Below are positions 40,411-49,473 of a stretch of 64,000 nt of DNA, piece by piece (position 1 is the first letter of the stretch; each line of letters begins with the position of its first letter). The DNA comes from Gemmatimonadota bacterium. GTDB taxonomy: Bacteria; Gemmatimonadota; Gemmatimonadetes; Gemmatimonadales; Gemmatimonadaceae. The notes under the pieces are model-generated. The model was not told the origin of the DNA, did no database searches, and saw only the letters and a list, made by a program, of their open reading frames with translations. The DNA lies in assembly GCA_020161135.1 (NCBI GenBank), contig JAIUOB010000002.1:496001-560000 (forward strand), read 5' to 3'. The position numbers and the translations under genes were made by a program.

Positions 40411-42119
40411 CACCGGCGCCGATCCCGCCGCACCTGCACCTTCTTCCCCTTCACCTTGCCGCGCTTCACGGCCGCGATCACGTCCTCGGCGCGCGCCTCA
40501 GGTACCTCGACGGTCGAGAAGCCATCGGCGATCTGGATCGAGCCGATCTCGCTCGCGTCGAGCCCCGCTTCGTTCGCGATGGCTCCGACGAGGTCGCCGG
40601 GGCGGATGCCCAGCTTGCGCCCCGCGCTGATCCACAGCGTGACCGCGCTCCACGGCTGGTCGCGTCGCGCGGCCCGTGGGGTGCGCGCCTCGCGGCCGTC
40701 GCGCGCGCCGCGCTCACGACCGCCCTCGCGCGCGCCACTCCCTTCGCGCGGCTCACGCACCACCGCACCCGGGATCTCCGGCTCGTCGCCATCGTCCTGC
40801 GTCGCCACGAGCTTCACGGCCGCGGCCGCGAGATCCATGATGTCGATCTCCGTGGCCAGCGACTCCACGATCCCCTGGAACGGCTCGAGCCCGCCCGCCA
40901 GCACGGCCTCGCGCAGCGTGGCACGCAGCAGCTCGCGCCGGTGCGCCCGCAGGTCGGCGACCGTGGGCACCTGGCTCACCTCGATGCGCTGCCCCGTCTG
41001 CCGCTCGATGTTGCGCAGCAGTCGATGCTCGCGTGGCTCGGCCAGCGTGATCGCCACCCCCTCGCGTCCTGCACGACCCGTGCGCCCGATGCGGTGCACG
41101 TACGTCTCGGCGTCGGCCGGCACATCGAAGTTGACCACATGACTCACGTGCTTCACGTCGAGGCCACGCGCCGCCACGTCGGTGGCGATCAGCAGCTCGA
41201 CGCGCTTGGCACGGAAGCGTTGCATGACGCGGTCGCGCTGGTCCTGCGACAGGCCGCCGTGCAGCGCATCGGCGCGCAGCCCGCGCGCCCCCAGCGTCTC
41301 GCTCAGTTCGTCCACCTCGGTGCGGGTGCGACAGAACACAATCGCGCTGGTGGGCTGCTCGATGTCGAGCACGCGCGCGAGCGCCGGCATCTTGAAGGCG
41401 CGGCTCACCACGTACGCCACCTGCCGCACGCGCGCCGTCTCGCCATCGGCCACCACTTCCCGCTCGACGGTGACGGGCACCGCGTTGCGCAGGTGCCGCT
41501 GGGCGATGCCGGCGATGCGCGGCGGCAGCGTCGCGCTGAACAGCGCCGTTTGCCGTGTGGGCGGCGTGGCCGAGAGGATCGCCTCCAGCTCCTCGGCGAA
41601 GCCCATGTCGAGCATCTCGTCGGCTTCGTCGAGCACCACCGACTGCAGCGTCGCGAGCTGCAGCGTCTCGCGGCGGATGTGGTCGAGGGCGCGCCCCGGT
41701 GTGGCCACCACGACATCGACGCCGCGACGGAGTGCGCGCACCTGCTGCTCCATGCTCGCCCCGCCGTACACCGCCAGCGCGTGCAGGCCGAGCGGCTTGC
41801 CGTAGCGGTGCACCGCCTCGGCCACCTGCATGGCCAGCTCGCGCGTCGGGACGAGGATGAGCACCCCCGGCGCCGTCCGCGCGCGGCTCGACGCGCCGAG
41901 GCGGGTCAGCAGGGGCAGCGCGAACGCGGCGGTCTTGCCGGTGCCGGTGGCCGCCTGGGCCAGCACGTCACGTCCCTCGAGCAACGACGGGATGGCCGCG
42001 CGTTGCACGGGGGTGGGCTCTTCGTAGCCAAGCGCCTGCAGCGCCTCGGCAATGCGAGGGTCAATGCCGAGCGCGGCGAAGCTGCCGGTGTCGACGTGGG
42101 TACTGTCGGAGGTGTCCAT
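40410..42119 (-). CDS. DEAD-box RNA helicase of the DeaD/CshA type
   Basis: A 569-residue ATP-dependent RNA helicase. Q-motif in YEEPTPVQ, Walker A ATGTGKT (near residue 60), PTRELA, DEAD as VLDEADEMLDMGF, SAT in LFSATLPP, and motif VI HRIGRTGRAG. A basic, arginine-rich linker precedes a C-terminal DbpA-type RNA-binding fold (VTLWISAGRKLGIRPGDLVG to GKVKGKKVQVRRDRRR). Such helicases act in ribosome assembly and cold adaptation. It heads an operon with a histidine kinase, membrane protein, DinB-like protein and DNA glycosylase. It differs from the second helicase at 54-55.6 kb, which lacks the DbpA domain. Confidence 0.93.
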   Translation of the reverse strand: MDTSDSTHVDTGSFAALGIDPRIAEALQALGYEEPTPVQRAAIPSLLEGRDVLAQAATGTGKTAAFALPLLTRLGASSRARTAPGVLILVPTRELAMQVAEAVHRYGKPLGLHALAVYGGASMEQQVRALRRGVDVVVATPGRALDHIRRETLQLATLQSVVLDEADEMLDMGFAEELEAILSATPPTRQTALFSATLPPRIAGIAQRHLRNAVPVTVEREVVADGETARVRQVAYVVSRAFKMPALARVLDIEQPTSAIVFCRTRTEVDELSETLGARGLRADALHGGLSQDQRDRVMQRFRAKRVELLIATDVAARGLDVKHVSHVVNFDVPADAETYVHRIGRTGRAGREGVAITLAEPREHRLLRNIERQTGQRIEVSQVPTVADLRAHRRELLRATLREAVLAGGLEPFQGIVESLATEIDIMDLAAAAVKLVATQDDGDEPEIPGAVVREPREGSGAREGGRERGARDGREARTPRAARRDQPWSAVTLWISAGRKLGIRPGDLVGAIANEAGLDASEIGSIQIADGFSTVEVPEARAEDVIAAVKRGKVKGKKVQVRRDRRR

Positions 42120-42179
42120 CCCGAAAGCTAGTGGATGCCGGCGCCCCCCGTCGGACGCCGGCCGATTTCCAGCGTGTCG

Positions 42180-42872
42180 CTACTCGAGCCCCAGCTTCTG
42201 CCGAATCTCCAGCGGCGGCAGCTTCCACTCCGGCAGCGCCACATTGCCCACATAGCCGATGTCCTTCATGCCGGCGTCGCTGGCGTAGAAACCCGTCGCG
42301 GTGAGATTGCGCACGAGCGAAAAGAAGCGGGCGCCGGCCTGATAGCCGGGCTTCGCCTTGGGCAGGTAGCAGATGTCGTCGCAGATGGCGGTCTTCTGCG
42401 CCACCGTGAGCCCGGTGAAGGGCTTCCCGAAGCGCTGCTGGCTCTCGAGGTTGAGCCAGCTCACGCCGCCGCGGATGCGCACCAGGTCGCGCGCATTGTT
42501 GTCGAACGGCGCGCTGACATGCTCGTTGATGTAGTGGTGCGCCCCCACCGCCGTCGCGCTCGGCGACTTCGCATCGGCCGGGATGATCATGTCGGCCAGT
42601 GCACCCAGCGTCGCCATCTCGGCCGTCGTGAGCTTGCGCGGCCAGTCCTTCTTCGGGCGGAGGAGATCGGGGTCCCACGCATCACCGCGGGGTCCGGACC
42701 GCGGCCGCGCGGGTTGCGCACCGGGGGTGGCCGGCGCGGCGGGTGCTGCCACCTTGGCCTGCGCCTCGAGCTCGTCGAGCGGCAGGCTGGTGAGGATCGG
42801 CAGGCTGGCGGTGGCGGCGAGCGCCTTGAGCGCGTCGCGGCGCCCGACCGGGGTGGGCGTCTCGTCGTCCAT
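42180..42872 (-). CDS. gluconate 2-dehydrogenase subunit 3-like protein with Tat signal
   Basis: A 230-residue exported small subunit. A twin-arginine segment GRRDALKALAATASLPIL starts near residue 10, followed by an Ala-Pro-rich linker. The subunit-3 domain includes LTTAEMATLGALADMIIPAD and a tail of about 110 residues with ICDDICYLPKAKPGY. These proteins escort a GMC flavoprotein through the Tat system and form the membrane-bound dehydrogenase. Its ATG overlaps the stop of the adjacent GMC gene (TGATG), confirming the pairing. Confidence 0.88.
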   Translation of the reverse strand: MDDETPTPVGRRDALKALAATASLPILTSLPLDELEAQAKVAAPAAPATPGAQPARPRSGPRGDAWDPDLLRPKKDWPRKLTTAEMATLGALADMIIPADAKSPSATAVGAHHYINEHVSAPFDNNARDLVRIRGGVSWLNLESQQRFGKPFTGLTVAQKTAICDDICYLPKAKPGYQAGARFFSLVRNLTATGFYASDAGMKDIGYVGNVALPEWKLPPLEIRQKLGLE

Positions 42873-44665
42873 CAGCCGATCTCCTTCTTCGCGAGTTGGT
42901 CGAGCAGGTAGTCGGTCGTGCGCCACGCGAGCGCGAGGATCGACAACGTCGGGTTCTTGTCGGCGTTCGAGACGAAGGGCGCGCCGTCGGTCACGAACAG
43001 GTTCTTCACGTCCCACGACTGGCAGTACGGGTTGAGCACCGACGTGCGCGCATCGTCGCCCATGCGGCAGGTGCCCACTTCGTGGATGATCTGCCCGCCA
43101 CGCGCGATCGCACGGCTGCCGTCAGTCTGCGGCTGACTCGTCGGCTTGCCGCCCATCGCCGTGATGATCTCGGCAAAGGTCTTCTGCATGTGCACGGCCT
43201 GCTTGAGCTCATGATCCGACCACTTCCAGTGGAAGCGCAGCACGGGGATGCCCCACTGGTCCACCACCTCGGGGTCGATCTCGCAGAAGCTGTCCTCGTT
43301 GGGGATCATCTCGCCGCGGCCGTCGAACCACACGTACGAGCCGTAGTAGCGCCGCGCGGCCTCCTTGAACGCCTTGCCGTACGCGCCCTGCGTGAGCCCC
43401 TCGATGGAGTTCATCGAGCCGCCGCCCGGCATGCCGCGGCCGCCACCAAATTCCACATGGTAGCCGCGTGCGAAGTCGAGCTTGCCGCCCAGTTGCTCCT
43501 TGTACAGCCACCACGGGATGTACTGGTGCATGCCGGACGCGCCGTCGTTGTTGTACGGCGGCAGGTTCTCGAGCGCCGGAATCTGTCCGCCGAGCCCCGC
43601 GCCGACGGTGTCCATGAGATACTTGCCCACCAGGCCGCTCGAGTTCGACACGCCCTGCGGGAACTGCGACGACTTCGAGTTGAGCAGGATGCGCGCGGTT
43701 TCCGCGGCGCTGGCCGCGAGCACGACCACGCGCGCGCCGACATGCCGGTCCTGACGCGTGCGCTTGTCGATGTAGTTGACGCCCGTCGCGCGCCCATCCT
43801 TGCCGATGGTCACCTCGCGCACCATCGCATCGGGCACGATGTCGACGTTGCCGGTGGCGAGCGCCGGCGGCAGCAGCACGGTGGTGCTCTGGAAGTTGGC
43901 CTTGATGCTGCACCCCCAGCCGCACGGTGTGGCATAGAAGCACGCCTGACGCGACAGCATCGACTGGCGCAGCACCCGCTGTGCGAGCGCGTTGCCCGGA
44001 TGCAGCAGCTTGGGCAGGCGGTCGGCGTTCTGGCGCTGCGTCATGATGGCGAGGTGCGCCGGAATGACCGGAATGCCCATGGGGGTCGCGTGCTTCTTCA
44101 CGAGCATCTCGACGACGCGCGGCGCCGGCGCCGGCATGAGCACGCCCGGCGATGAGCGCGGCGTGTTCTCGAGGTCGTCGTCGCCGCCGTACACGCCGAT
44201 GAGCATCTCGGTCTTGTCGTAGTACGGCGCGAGGTCCTTGTACGCGAGGGGCCAGTCGGCGCCGAGGCCGTCGCGTGTCTTGGGCTTGAAGTCGTACTCG
44301 CCCATGCGGAGCGAGATGCGTCCCCAGTGATTCGTGCGGCCGCCCATCATGCGCGCGCGCCACCAGCGGAAGTCGGTGCCCGGCGCATTGGTGTACGGTT
44401 CGCCCGGCACCTCCCAGCCGCCATCGACGGTGGCGTCATAGAAGCCGAAGGGCTTCTCGCGCCCGCCGGCGCCCATGAGCGGCGCCTCGCGCGGGAGCTT
44501 GAACATCGGCGTCTCGCGCACGGGGTCGTAGCTGCGGCCGGCTTCGAGCACGAGCACCTTGAGGCCCGCGACCGCGAGCTGGTAGGCGGCCATGCCACCG
44601 CCGGCACCCGAACCGACCACGATGACGTCGTACTGGGTCTGCGACTTGGGACTGCTCTGGATCAC
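42872..44665 (-). CDS. GMC-family oxidoreductase (large subunit of a Tat-exported dehydrogenase)
   Basis: A 597-residue flavoprotein. The GTG at 44665 has GGAG five bases upstream. FAD-binding VIVVGSGAGGGMAAYQ (14-29) and VLVLEAG follow, with the substrate-domain motif around SRQACFYATPCGWGC and the C-terminal GMC motif GTCRMGDD with NPTLSILALAWR. It has no signal of its own and is likely carried through the Tat system by the subunit-3 partner encoded next. Family members oxidise sugars, sugar acids or alcohols. No cytochrome subunit is directly linked, although a di-haem cytochrome gene lies on the far side of the SET gene. Confidence 0.9.
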   Translation of the reverse strand: MIQSSPKSQTQYDVIVVGSGAGGGMAAYQLAVAGLKVLVLEAGRSYDPVRETPMFKLPREAPLMGAGGREKPFGFYDATVDGGWEVPGEPYTNAPGTDFRWWRARMMGGRTNHWGRISLRMGEYDFKPKTRDGLGADWPLAYKDLAPYYDKTEMLIGVYGGDDDLENTPRSSPGVLMPAPAPRVVEMLVKKHATPMGIPVIPAHLAIMTQRQNADRLPKLLHPGNALAQRVLRQSMLSRQACFYATPCGWGCSIKANFQSTTVLLPPALATGNVDIVPDAMVREVTIGKDGRATGVNYIDKRTRQDRHVGARVVVLAASAAETARILLNSKSSQFPQGVSNSSGLVGKYLMDTVGAGLGGQIPALENLPPYNNDGASGMHQYIPWWLYKEQLGGKLDFARGYHVEFGGGRGMPGGGSMNSIEGLTQGAYGKAFKEAARRYYGSYVWFDGRGEMIPNEDSFCEIDPEVVDQWGIPVLRFHWKWSDHELKQAVHMQKTFAEIITAMGGKPTSQPQTDGSRAIARGGQIIHEVGTCRMGDDARTSVLNPYCQSWDVKNLFVTDGAPFVSNADKNPTLSILALAWRTTDYLLDQLAKKEIG

Positions 44666-44790
44666 GACGACTCCACGGAATGCACACGTGTGGGGAGGGA
44701 AGTGCGGCGCCGGTCCGGCATCCCGGGGCAGCGACCCCGAACGGCATCGGTGAATACTACCGGCCGACACGCGCGGGACCAGATTGCAGC

Positions 44791-45249
44791 GTGCCCTCGT
44801 CTTCCCTCCCCTTCGAAGTCCGCGCCTCCCCCATCCAGGGACTCGGCGCCTTCGCCACCCGGCCCATCGCGGCCGGCGTCCGTCTCATCGAGTACGCCGG
44901 TGAGCGGCTCACACCCGCCGAGGCCGAGGCGCGCTATCCGGACACCGGCGGCGAGACGCGGCACCACACGTACCTCTTCGCGATCGACGATCACGTCGTC
45001 GTGGACGCGTCGGTGAACGGCAACGAGGCGCGCTTCCTCAACCACTCCTGCGCCCCCAACTGCGATGTGGTGGTCGACGACGGTCGCCTCTGGATCGAGA
45101 CACTGCAGGACATCGAGGTGGGCGAGGAGCTGGTCTACGACTACGCCTTCGTGCTCGACGAGCGGCACACCCCGGCCGCCAAGCGTCGCTATCCCTGTCA
45201 TTGCGGCGCCATCACCTGCCGCGGCACGATTCTGGCGCGGAAGCGGTAG
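44791..45249 (+). CDS. SET-domain lysine methyltransferase-like protein
   Basis: A 152-residue protein that is essentially one SET domain with post-SET cysteines. GLGAFATRPIAAG (18-30), RFLNHSCAPNC (81-91), ELVYDYAF (113-120) and CHCGAITC (136-143) are all in place. SET enzymes transfer methyl groups from SAM to protein lysines; the bacterial substrates are mostly unknown. The GTG start is 125 bp from the divergent GMC gene. The complete catalytic motifs argue for an active enzyme. Confidence 0.88.
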   Translation: MPSSSLPFEVRASPIQGLGAFATRPIAAGVRLIEYAGERLTPAEAEARYPDTGGETRHHTYLFAIDDHVVVDASVNGNEARFLNHSCAPNCDVVVDDGRLWIETLQDIEVGEELVYDYAFVLDERHTPAAKRRYPCHCGAITCRGTILARKR

Positions 45250-45332
45250 CGCCCGCCACGCCTCCATCGCGCTCATCCGCCGTTCATTCGGCCACGCCAT
45301 ATTGCAGGTTCCTCCACCCTCACGGACTTCCG

Positions 45333-45962
45333 ATGCGTCTTGTCATCGTGGCCGGCACTGCCGTCGCCCTCACCGTCGTGGCCTGCGCCCGCTCCAGCTC
45401 GGGCACCGCCGCCACCGCTACGCCCGTCGCCCAAGCGCCGGCGCCTGCGGGAGCCGCCCCGGCCGGGGGCGCAGCGCAACCCGCCCGCCCGCGCCCGGCA
45501 CCGCCGAGCCCCATGCGCCTCGACACGCTGCGCAAGCAGGCCATCGCCGAGGTGCTCGCCACCATCAAGGGGCGCGAGAACGAACCGGCCGGCACCGTCT
45601 TCAAGAACGTCAAGCTGCACAAGGACATGCCCGCGAAGGCGTTCCTCGAGATGATGGACGTCGACTACAGCCGCAGCATGTCGTTCCTGTGCACCAACTG
45701 CCACATGGAGAACGGCAACTGGGCCAGCGACGAACGCAAGAACAAGGTCATCGCCCGGCAGATGGAGCGCATGCAGCGCGACGTGAACGCGAAGTACCTC
45801 GTCAACGTGAAGGAGCTCGACGACGAGATCCCGAAGGTCACGTGCACCATGTGCCACCGCGGCACGCCGCACATGCCCAACACCATGGACGTCCCCGCGC
45901 AGCCGGTGCCGCAGCGCCGGCGCGATGTCCCCATGCCCATGCAGAAGGTCAAGGGGCGCTGA
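45333..45962 (+). CDS. reaction-centre-cytochrome-like di-haem lipoprotein
   Basis: A 209-residue exported c-type cytochrome. The signal peptide ends in lipobox VVAC (C18), followed by a long Ala-Pro-rich tether. Two haem motifs, CTNCH (120-124) and CTMCH (171-175), lie within a fold (TVFKNVKLHKDMPAKAFLEM, ASDERKNKVIARQMERMQRD) like the cytochrome subunit of photosynthetic reaction centres. It has only two haems rather than four, and no photosynthesis genes are near, so it more likely serves as a membrane-tethered electron carrier. Met143 or Met147 is a plausible axial ligand. Confidence 0.82.
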   Translation: MRLVIVAGTAVALTVVACARSSSGTAATATPVAQAPAPAGAAPAGGAAQPARPRPAPPSPMRLDTLRKQAIAEVLATIKGRENEPAGTVFKNVKLHKDMPAKAFLEMMDVDYSRSMSFLCTNCHMENGNWASDERKNKVIARQMERMQRDVNAKYLVNVKELDDEIPKVTCTMCHRGTPHMPNTMDVPAQPVPQRRRDVPMPMQKVKGR

Positions 45963-45986
45963 GCGCCCCGGCGGCGGCGACGACGG

Positions 45987-46520
45987 CTACGACTGCGGCG
46001 TGACGCGCCGCGTCATCACGCGGTCGCGCTGCAGGTCCTTCCCGAGCAGGAATTCATGGAACCCCACGTCCGTGAATTCCTGCTTTTCGTAGAAGCGGAT
46101 GGCGCGCGGGTTCTGCTCCCACACCCCGAGCCACAGCGTATCCGCGCCCTGCGTGCGGGCCTCCTCCAGCACCGCCTCCATGAGCGACGCCGCCAGCCCG
46201 CGGCCATGCCATCCGGCGTCCACGTAGAAGCGCTGCAGCTCCATGGGCGCATCGGCCTGCACCAGATGGTGCGGCGCCGCGGCACGCAGCATGGCATACG
46301 CCACCATCGTGCCGTCGCAGTCGGCCAGCAGGCAGGTCACGCCCGGCGTGCTCAGCTCCTGCAGTTGCCTGGCCGGCGTGAACGCCTCGCTGATGTACAG
46401 GTGCAGGTCGATGGGGTCGTTCTGCGCCCCGAACGCCTGCACGAACGCACGCTCGGCGAACACGGACAGCTCGGCCGCGTCGTCCTCGCGGGCCCGGCGG
46501 ATGACCAGCAGCGAAGTCAT
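45987..46520 (-). CDS. GNAT-family N-acetyltransferase
   Basis: A 177-residue acetyltransferase of the RimI-like class. The core is ELQRFYVDAGWHGRGLAASLMEAV with the acetyl-CoA loop WHGRGLAA, followed by LWLGVWEQNPRAIRFYEKQEF and DVGFHEFLLG. It lacks the features that mark the AAC(2') and AAC(6') relatives elsewhere in the window. Substrate unknown. It converges on the cytochrome gene with a 24-bp gap. Confidence 0.83.
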   Translation of the reverse strand: MTSLLVIRRAREDDAAELSVFAERAFVQAFGAQNDPIDLHLYISEAFTPARQLQELSTPGVTCLLADCDGTMVAYAMLRAAAPHHLVQADAPMELQRFYVDAGWHGRGLAASLMEAVLEEARTQGADTLWLGVWEQNPRAIRFYEKQEFTDVGFHEFLLGKDLQRDRVMTRRVTPQS

Positions 46521-46580
46521 GCGTACAAGCTAGCCGGATCGGGGACGCCGCCCCACTCGGACCCGCCGCTCATGCGGCCG

Positions 46581-48122
46581 TCACGGGCGTGCCGGGTCGA
46601 ACGCGGCCCACATGGCCTGCAGCGGCTGCTTCGGTCCGTCGCAGCGCACCAGGGCCACGGCGCGCTCCTCCTCCACTCCCCAAGGCGTCCCCACGGTGCG
46701 CAGTCGGACGCACTGCCGGAAGGCGTCGGCGAGATCACGCTCGTGATCGGTGAGGACCAGCAGCACATCGCCGCGGCGCACGCCGGGCCCCCAGTACCAC
46801 CAGCTCCCCGCGCCACTCACCACGGGCGGCAGCCCCAGCGCGGGACCGTACAGGTCGAGCGCACCGGCGCGCCCGTAGTTGCTGGCGCCGATCACCACGA
46901 CGTCCTGATCGGCCGGGGTCAGGGCGCGAAATGCCTCGGCCACGGCGACCGCCTGCTCGCGCCAGCCCAGCATGTCGGCGAAATCCTGCGGCAGCGCGAG
47001 CTGGCCGCCGGTGTTGGTGCGCGTGGCCTCGGCCACGCCCAGTCGTGCCGCCCACTGCACCGTGCGCGCCGGCGAGAGGATGGGCAGGGCGATCGGCAGG
47101 GCGATGACCGCGAACGCGATGTGGACCGCCGCTGCCAGCGGTGGCAGCCACCTTCGCCATGCGGCCAGCGCGCAGGTACCGGCAGCCAGCAGCACCGGAT
47201 ACACCGGCGCGCCGTAGTAGCCCTTGCCGCGCTGCACGGTCAGCAGCAGCCAGCTCACGAGCACGGCGACGGCAATGGCGCGATACGACACCGGTCGGCC
47301 GTCCGAGACGTGCGCCGCACGCCACAGCCACCACAGGCCGGTCATCGCGACAGCGAACGCCACCGGACCCACCGTGAGCGGCTGTTCCGCCACGAAGGCG
47401 ACGATGCTGCGTCGCTCGAGCTGCACGGCGGCCAGGTCGCGCAACTGCCATCCGATGGGGAAGTCCAGCCGCCACTGCCCCACCAGCGACGGCGCGCCGA
47501 TCACGAGCGCGAGGAGCAGCGCCAGGTACGGCCACGGCGTGCGCAGGTCGCGACGCAGCGGCGTCGCCAGCACACCGACCACGATGCCGACGCCAATGAA
47601 CACGATGCTGAACTTGGTGAGCAGGCCGAGACCGAGCGCCGCCCCGACGGCCAGCCACCAATGCGTGCCGTCGGTGCGGAGGCGCTGGGCCAGCGCGAGG
47701 AGGGCCAGTGTCCACCATAGTTGGTCGAACACCACGGGCTGCAGCAGGTTGGCCGGGCGCAGGAACACCGGCGCCCCGAGCAGCAGGAGCATGGCGCACA
47801 CGAGCGCTGCGACGGATACCGCCCGGAGCGGCGACACGATCCGCACGCCGGCGGCCACACACCACAGCAGCGCCCCGCCCGCGATCGCGGGCAGCAGGCG
47901 CATCGCCCACAACGCATCGCCGAGCAGCACGCGCTGCAGATTGGCCACGAGCGCGATGAACGGCGGGAAGTCCATGCGCCAGAGGCGCAGATGCGTGCCC
48001 ATCGCCCGATAGAGCAGCTCATCGCGGTGGACGCCGAACGGCGTGATGACGTTCACCAGCAGGTGTCCGGCGATCGCGATCGCCACGAGGGCCCACACCT
48101 GCCGCGCGCCTACCCGGGTCAC
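46581..48122 (-). CDS. PMT_2-family membrane glycosyltransferase (ArnT-like)
   Basis: A 513-residue protein with about twelve membrane segments. The first loop has HRDELLYRAM (32-41) and DFPPFIAL (51-58), the acidic and Asp-Pro-Pro motifs of lipid-linked sugar transferases that move mannose or aminoarabinose. A C-terminal soluble part follows with NYGRAGALDLYGP. Its GTG overlaps the TfoX-like gene stop by GTGA. Sugar and acceptor are unknown; envelope lipid or protein glycosylation is likely. Confidence 0.83.
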   Translation of the reverse strand: MTRVGARQVWALVAIAIAGHLLVNVITPFGVHRDELLYRAMGTHLRLWRMDFPPFIALVANLQRVLLGDALWAMRLLPAIAGGALLWCVAAGVRIVSPLRAVSVAALVCAMLLLLGAPVFLRPANLLQPVVFDQLWWTLALLALAQRLRTDGTHWWLAVGAALGLGLLTKFSIVFIGVGIVVGVLATPLRRDLRTPWPYLALLLALVIGAPSLVGQWRLDFPIGWQLRDLAAVQLERRSIVAFVAEQPLTVGPVAFAVAMTGLWWLWRAAHVSDGRPVSYRAIAVAVLVSWLLLTVQRGKGYYGAPVYPVLLAAGTCALAAWRRWLPPLAAAVHIAFAVIALPIALPILSPARTVQWAARLGVAEATRTNTGGQLALPQDFADMLGWREQAVAVAEAFRALTPADQDVVVIGASNYGRAGALDLYGPALGLPPVVSGAGSWWYWGPGVRRGDVLLVLTDHERDLADAFRQCVRLRTVGTPWGVEEERAVALVRCDGPKQPLQAMWAAFDPARP

Positions 48123-48472
48123 GCGCCCCGTCGACCCCGCCGCTGTTTCGCGCGACGGGCGACGTCGACCGCGGCCTCACTCCAGCGCCGCAGCGCGTCC
48201 TCATCCTCGAGCACGTCGGCCGGCACTTCGTAGTACTGCATCACCTCGCCCCCTTCACCGAAGGGCCGGAACGGCGGCATCTGCCGGGCTTCGTACTCCG
48301 GCCGCGTGCGGTCGTCGACCTTGAAGTACAACACATCGTCGTCGATGAGCGCGAAGAACAGCGTCGTCGAGTACACGCCCACACCACCGAACATCGCGCG
48401 CGCCCGCACCTCGGGGAGCACCCGGCCGAGCTGCTCCACCACGAACGCCCTGTAGGTGTCCGAGACTGCCAT
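48119..48472 (-). CDS. TfoX N-terminal-domain protein
   Basis: A 117-residue protein beginning MAVSDTYRAFVVEQLGRV and carrying RARAMFGGVGVYSTTLFFALI and VLYFKVDD, the typical TfoX N-domain motif, then YYEVPADVLEDEDALRRW. The C-terminal TfoX domain is absent, so it is a single-domain member of unknown role; full-length TfoX regulates competence in gamma-proteobacteria. It lies between ilvE (23-bp gap) and the glycosyltransferase (4-bp overlap). Confidence 0.85.
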   Translation of the reverse strand: MAVSDTYRAFVVEQLGRVLPEVRARAMFGGVGVYSTTLFFALIDDDVLYFKVDDRTRPEYEARQMPPFRPFGEGGEVMQYYEVPADVLEDEDALRRWSEAAVDVARRAKQRRGRRGA

Positions 48473-48495
48473 CGCCTGTGCCTGACCGCGTGCGC

Positions 48496-49422
48496 TCAGC
48501 GGCAGTGCGTCAGCCACCCGTGCCGATCGGGAAGCGTGCCCTTGGCGATGCCGAGATACTCCACCTGCAACTGCTTCGTGATGGGGCCCACGCGCCCGGC
48601 CCCGATCTGGATGCGATCGACGCTGCGCACCGGCGTGAGCTCTGCCGCGGTGCCGGTGAAGAACACCTCGTCGGCCATGTACAGCATCTCGCGCGGAATG
48701 TGCAGCTCGCGCACCGGGATGCCGGCGTCCTCGGCCAACTGCATGATGGTGGCGCGCGTGATGCCCCCCAGGATGCTGCCATCGAGCGGCGTCGTGATGA
48801 GCGTCCCCTTCGACACGATGAAGACGTTCTGCCCCGAGCCCTCGCTCACCATGCCGCTGGGTGAGAGCGCGATGCCTTCGGCATAGCCGTTCGCCATCGC
48901 CTCCATCTTGATGAGCTGCCCGCTGAGGTAGTTGCCGGCGATCTTCGCCATCGCCGGGATCGTGTTGGGCTCGACGCGATGCCAGCTCGACACGCACGCG
49001 TCCACGCCGGCCTCGAGCGCCTCGTCACCGAGGTACGCCCCCCACGGCCAGCAGGGGAGATACGTCTCGATGGGCGCCCCGGTGGGCACCATGCCCGCCG
49101 TGCCGTAGCCACGCACGACCATCGGACGCAGGTAGCAGCTCTCGAGGCCGTTGCGCACGATCAGCTCACGCGACGCCGCGACGAGCTGGTCCATCGTCCA
49201 CGGCACTTCCATGCGATAGATGCGGCAGGAGTGGAAGAGCCGCTCGAGGTGCTCCCGCAGGCGGAAGATGGCCGGCCCCTGCGGCGTGCTGTAGGCGCGG
49301 ATCCCCTCGAACGCCGACGAGCCGAACTGCACCGAGTGCGACAGCACGTGAATCGTGGCGTCGGCCCACGGGATGAACTGGCCATCGCGCCAGATCCACT
49401 GCGTCTCGCTGATCTTGCTCAT
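48496..49422 (-). CDS. ilvE: branched-chain-amino-acid aminotransferase
   Basis: A 308-residue class IV PLP enzyme that transfers amino groups to the keto acids of leucine, isoleucine and valine in the cytoplasm. WRDGQFIPWADATIHVLSH is the family N-terminus. The PLP lysine is K160 in AMAKIAGNYLSGQL, and the phosphate-binding loop is GYAEGIALSPSGMVSEGSG with SILGGITRATIM after it. It is in an operon running from the NAD-binding gene to the glycosyltransferase, not with other branched-chain biosynthesis genes. Length is normal. Confidence 0.95.
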   Translation of the reverse strand: MSKISETQWIWRDGQFIPWADATIHVLSHSVQFGSSAFEGIRAYSTPQGPAIFRLREHLERLFHSCRIYRMEVPWTMDQLVAASRELIVRNGLESCYLRPMVVRGYGTAGMVPTGAPIETYLPCWPWGAYLGDEALEAGVDACVSSWHRVEPNTIPAMAKIAGNYLSGQLIKMEAMANGYAEGIALSPSGMVSEGSGQNVFIVSKGTLITTPLDGSILGGITRATIMQLAEDAGIPVRELHIPREMLYMADEVFFTGTAAELTPVRSVDRIQIGAGRVGPITKQLQVEYLGIAKGTLPDRHGWLTHCR

Positions 49423-49473
49423 CTGCCTTCGCGGAAAGTGTGCACAACCGAATGGTGCGGAACGTCGACCGGC

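Noticed and set aside
45333..45962. Evidence for a photosynthesis gene cluster
   Set aside because: Only a cytochrome of reaction-centre-like fold is present, with two haems, and no puf, bch or crt genes occur in the window.
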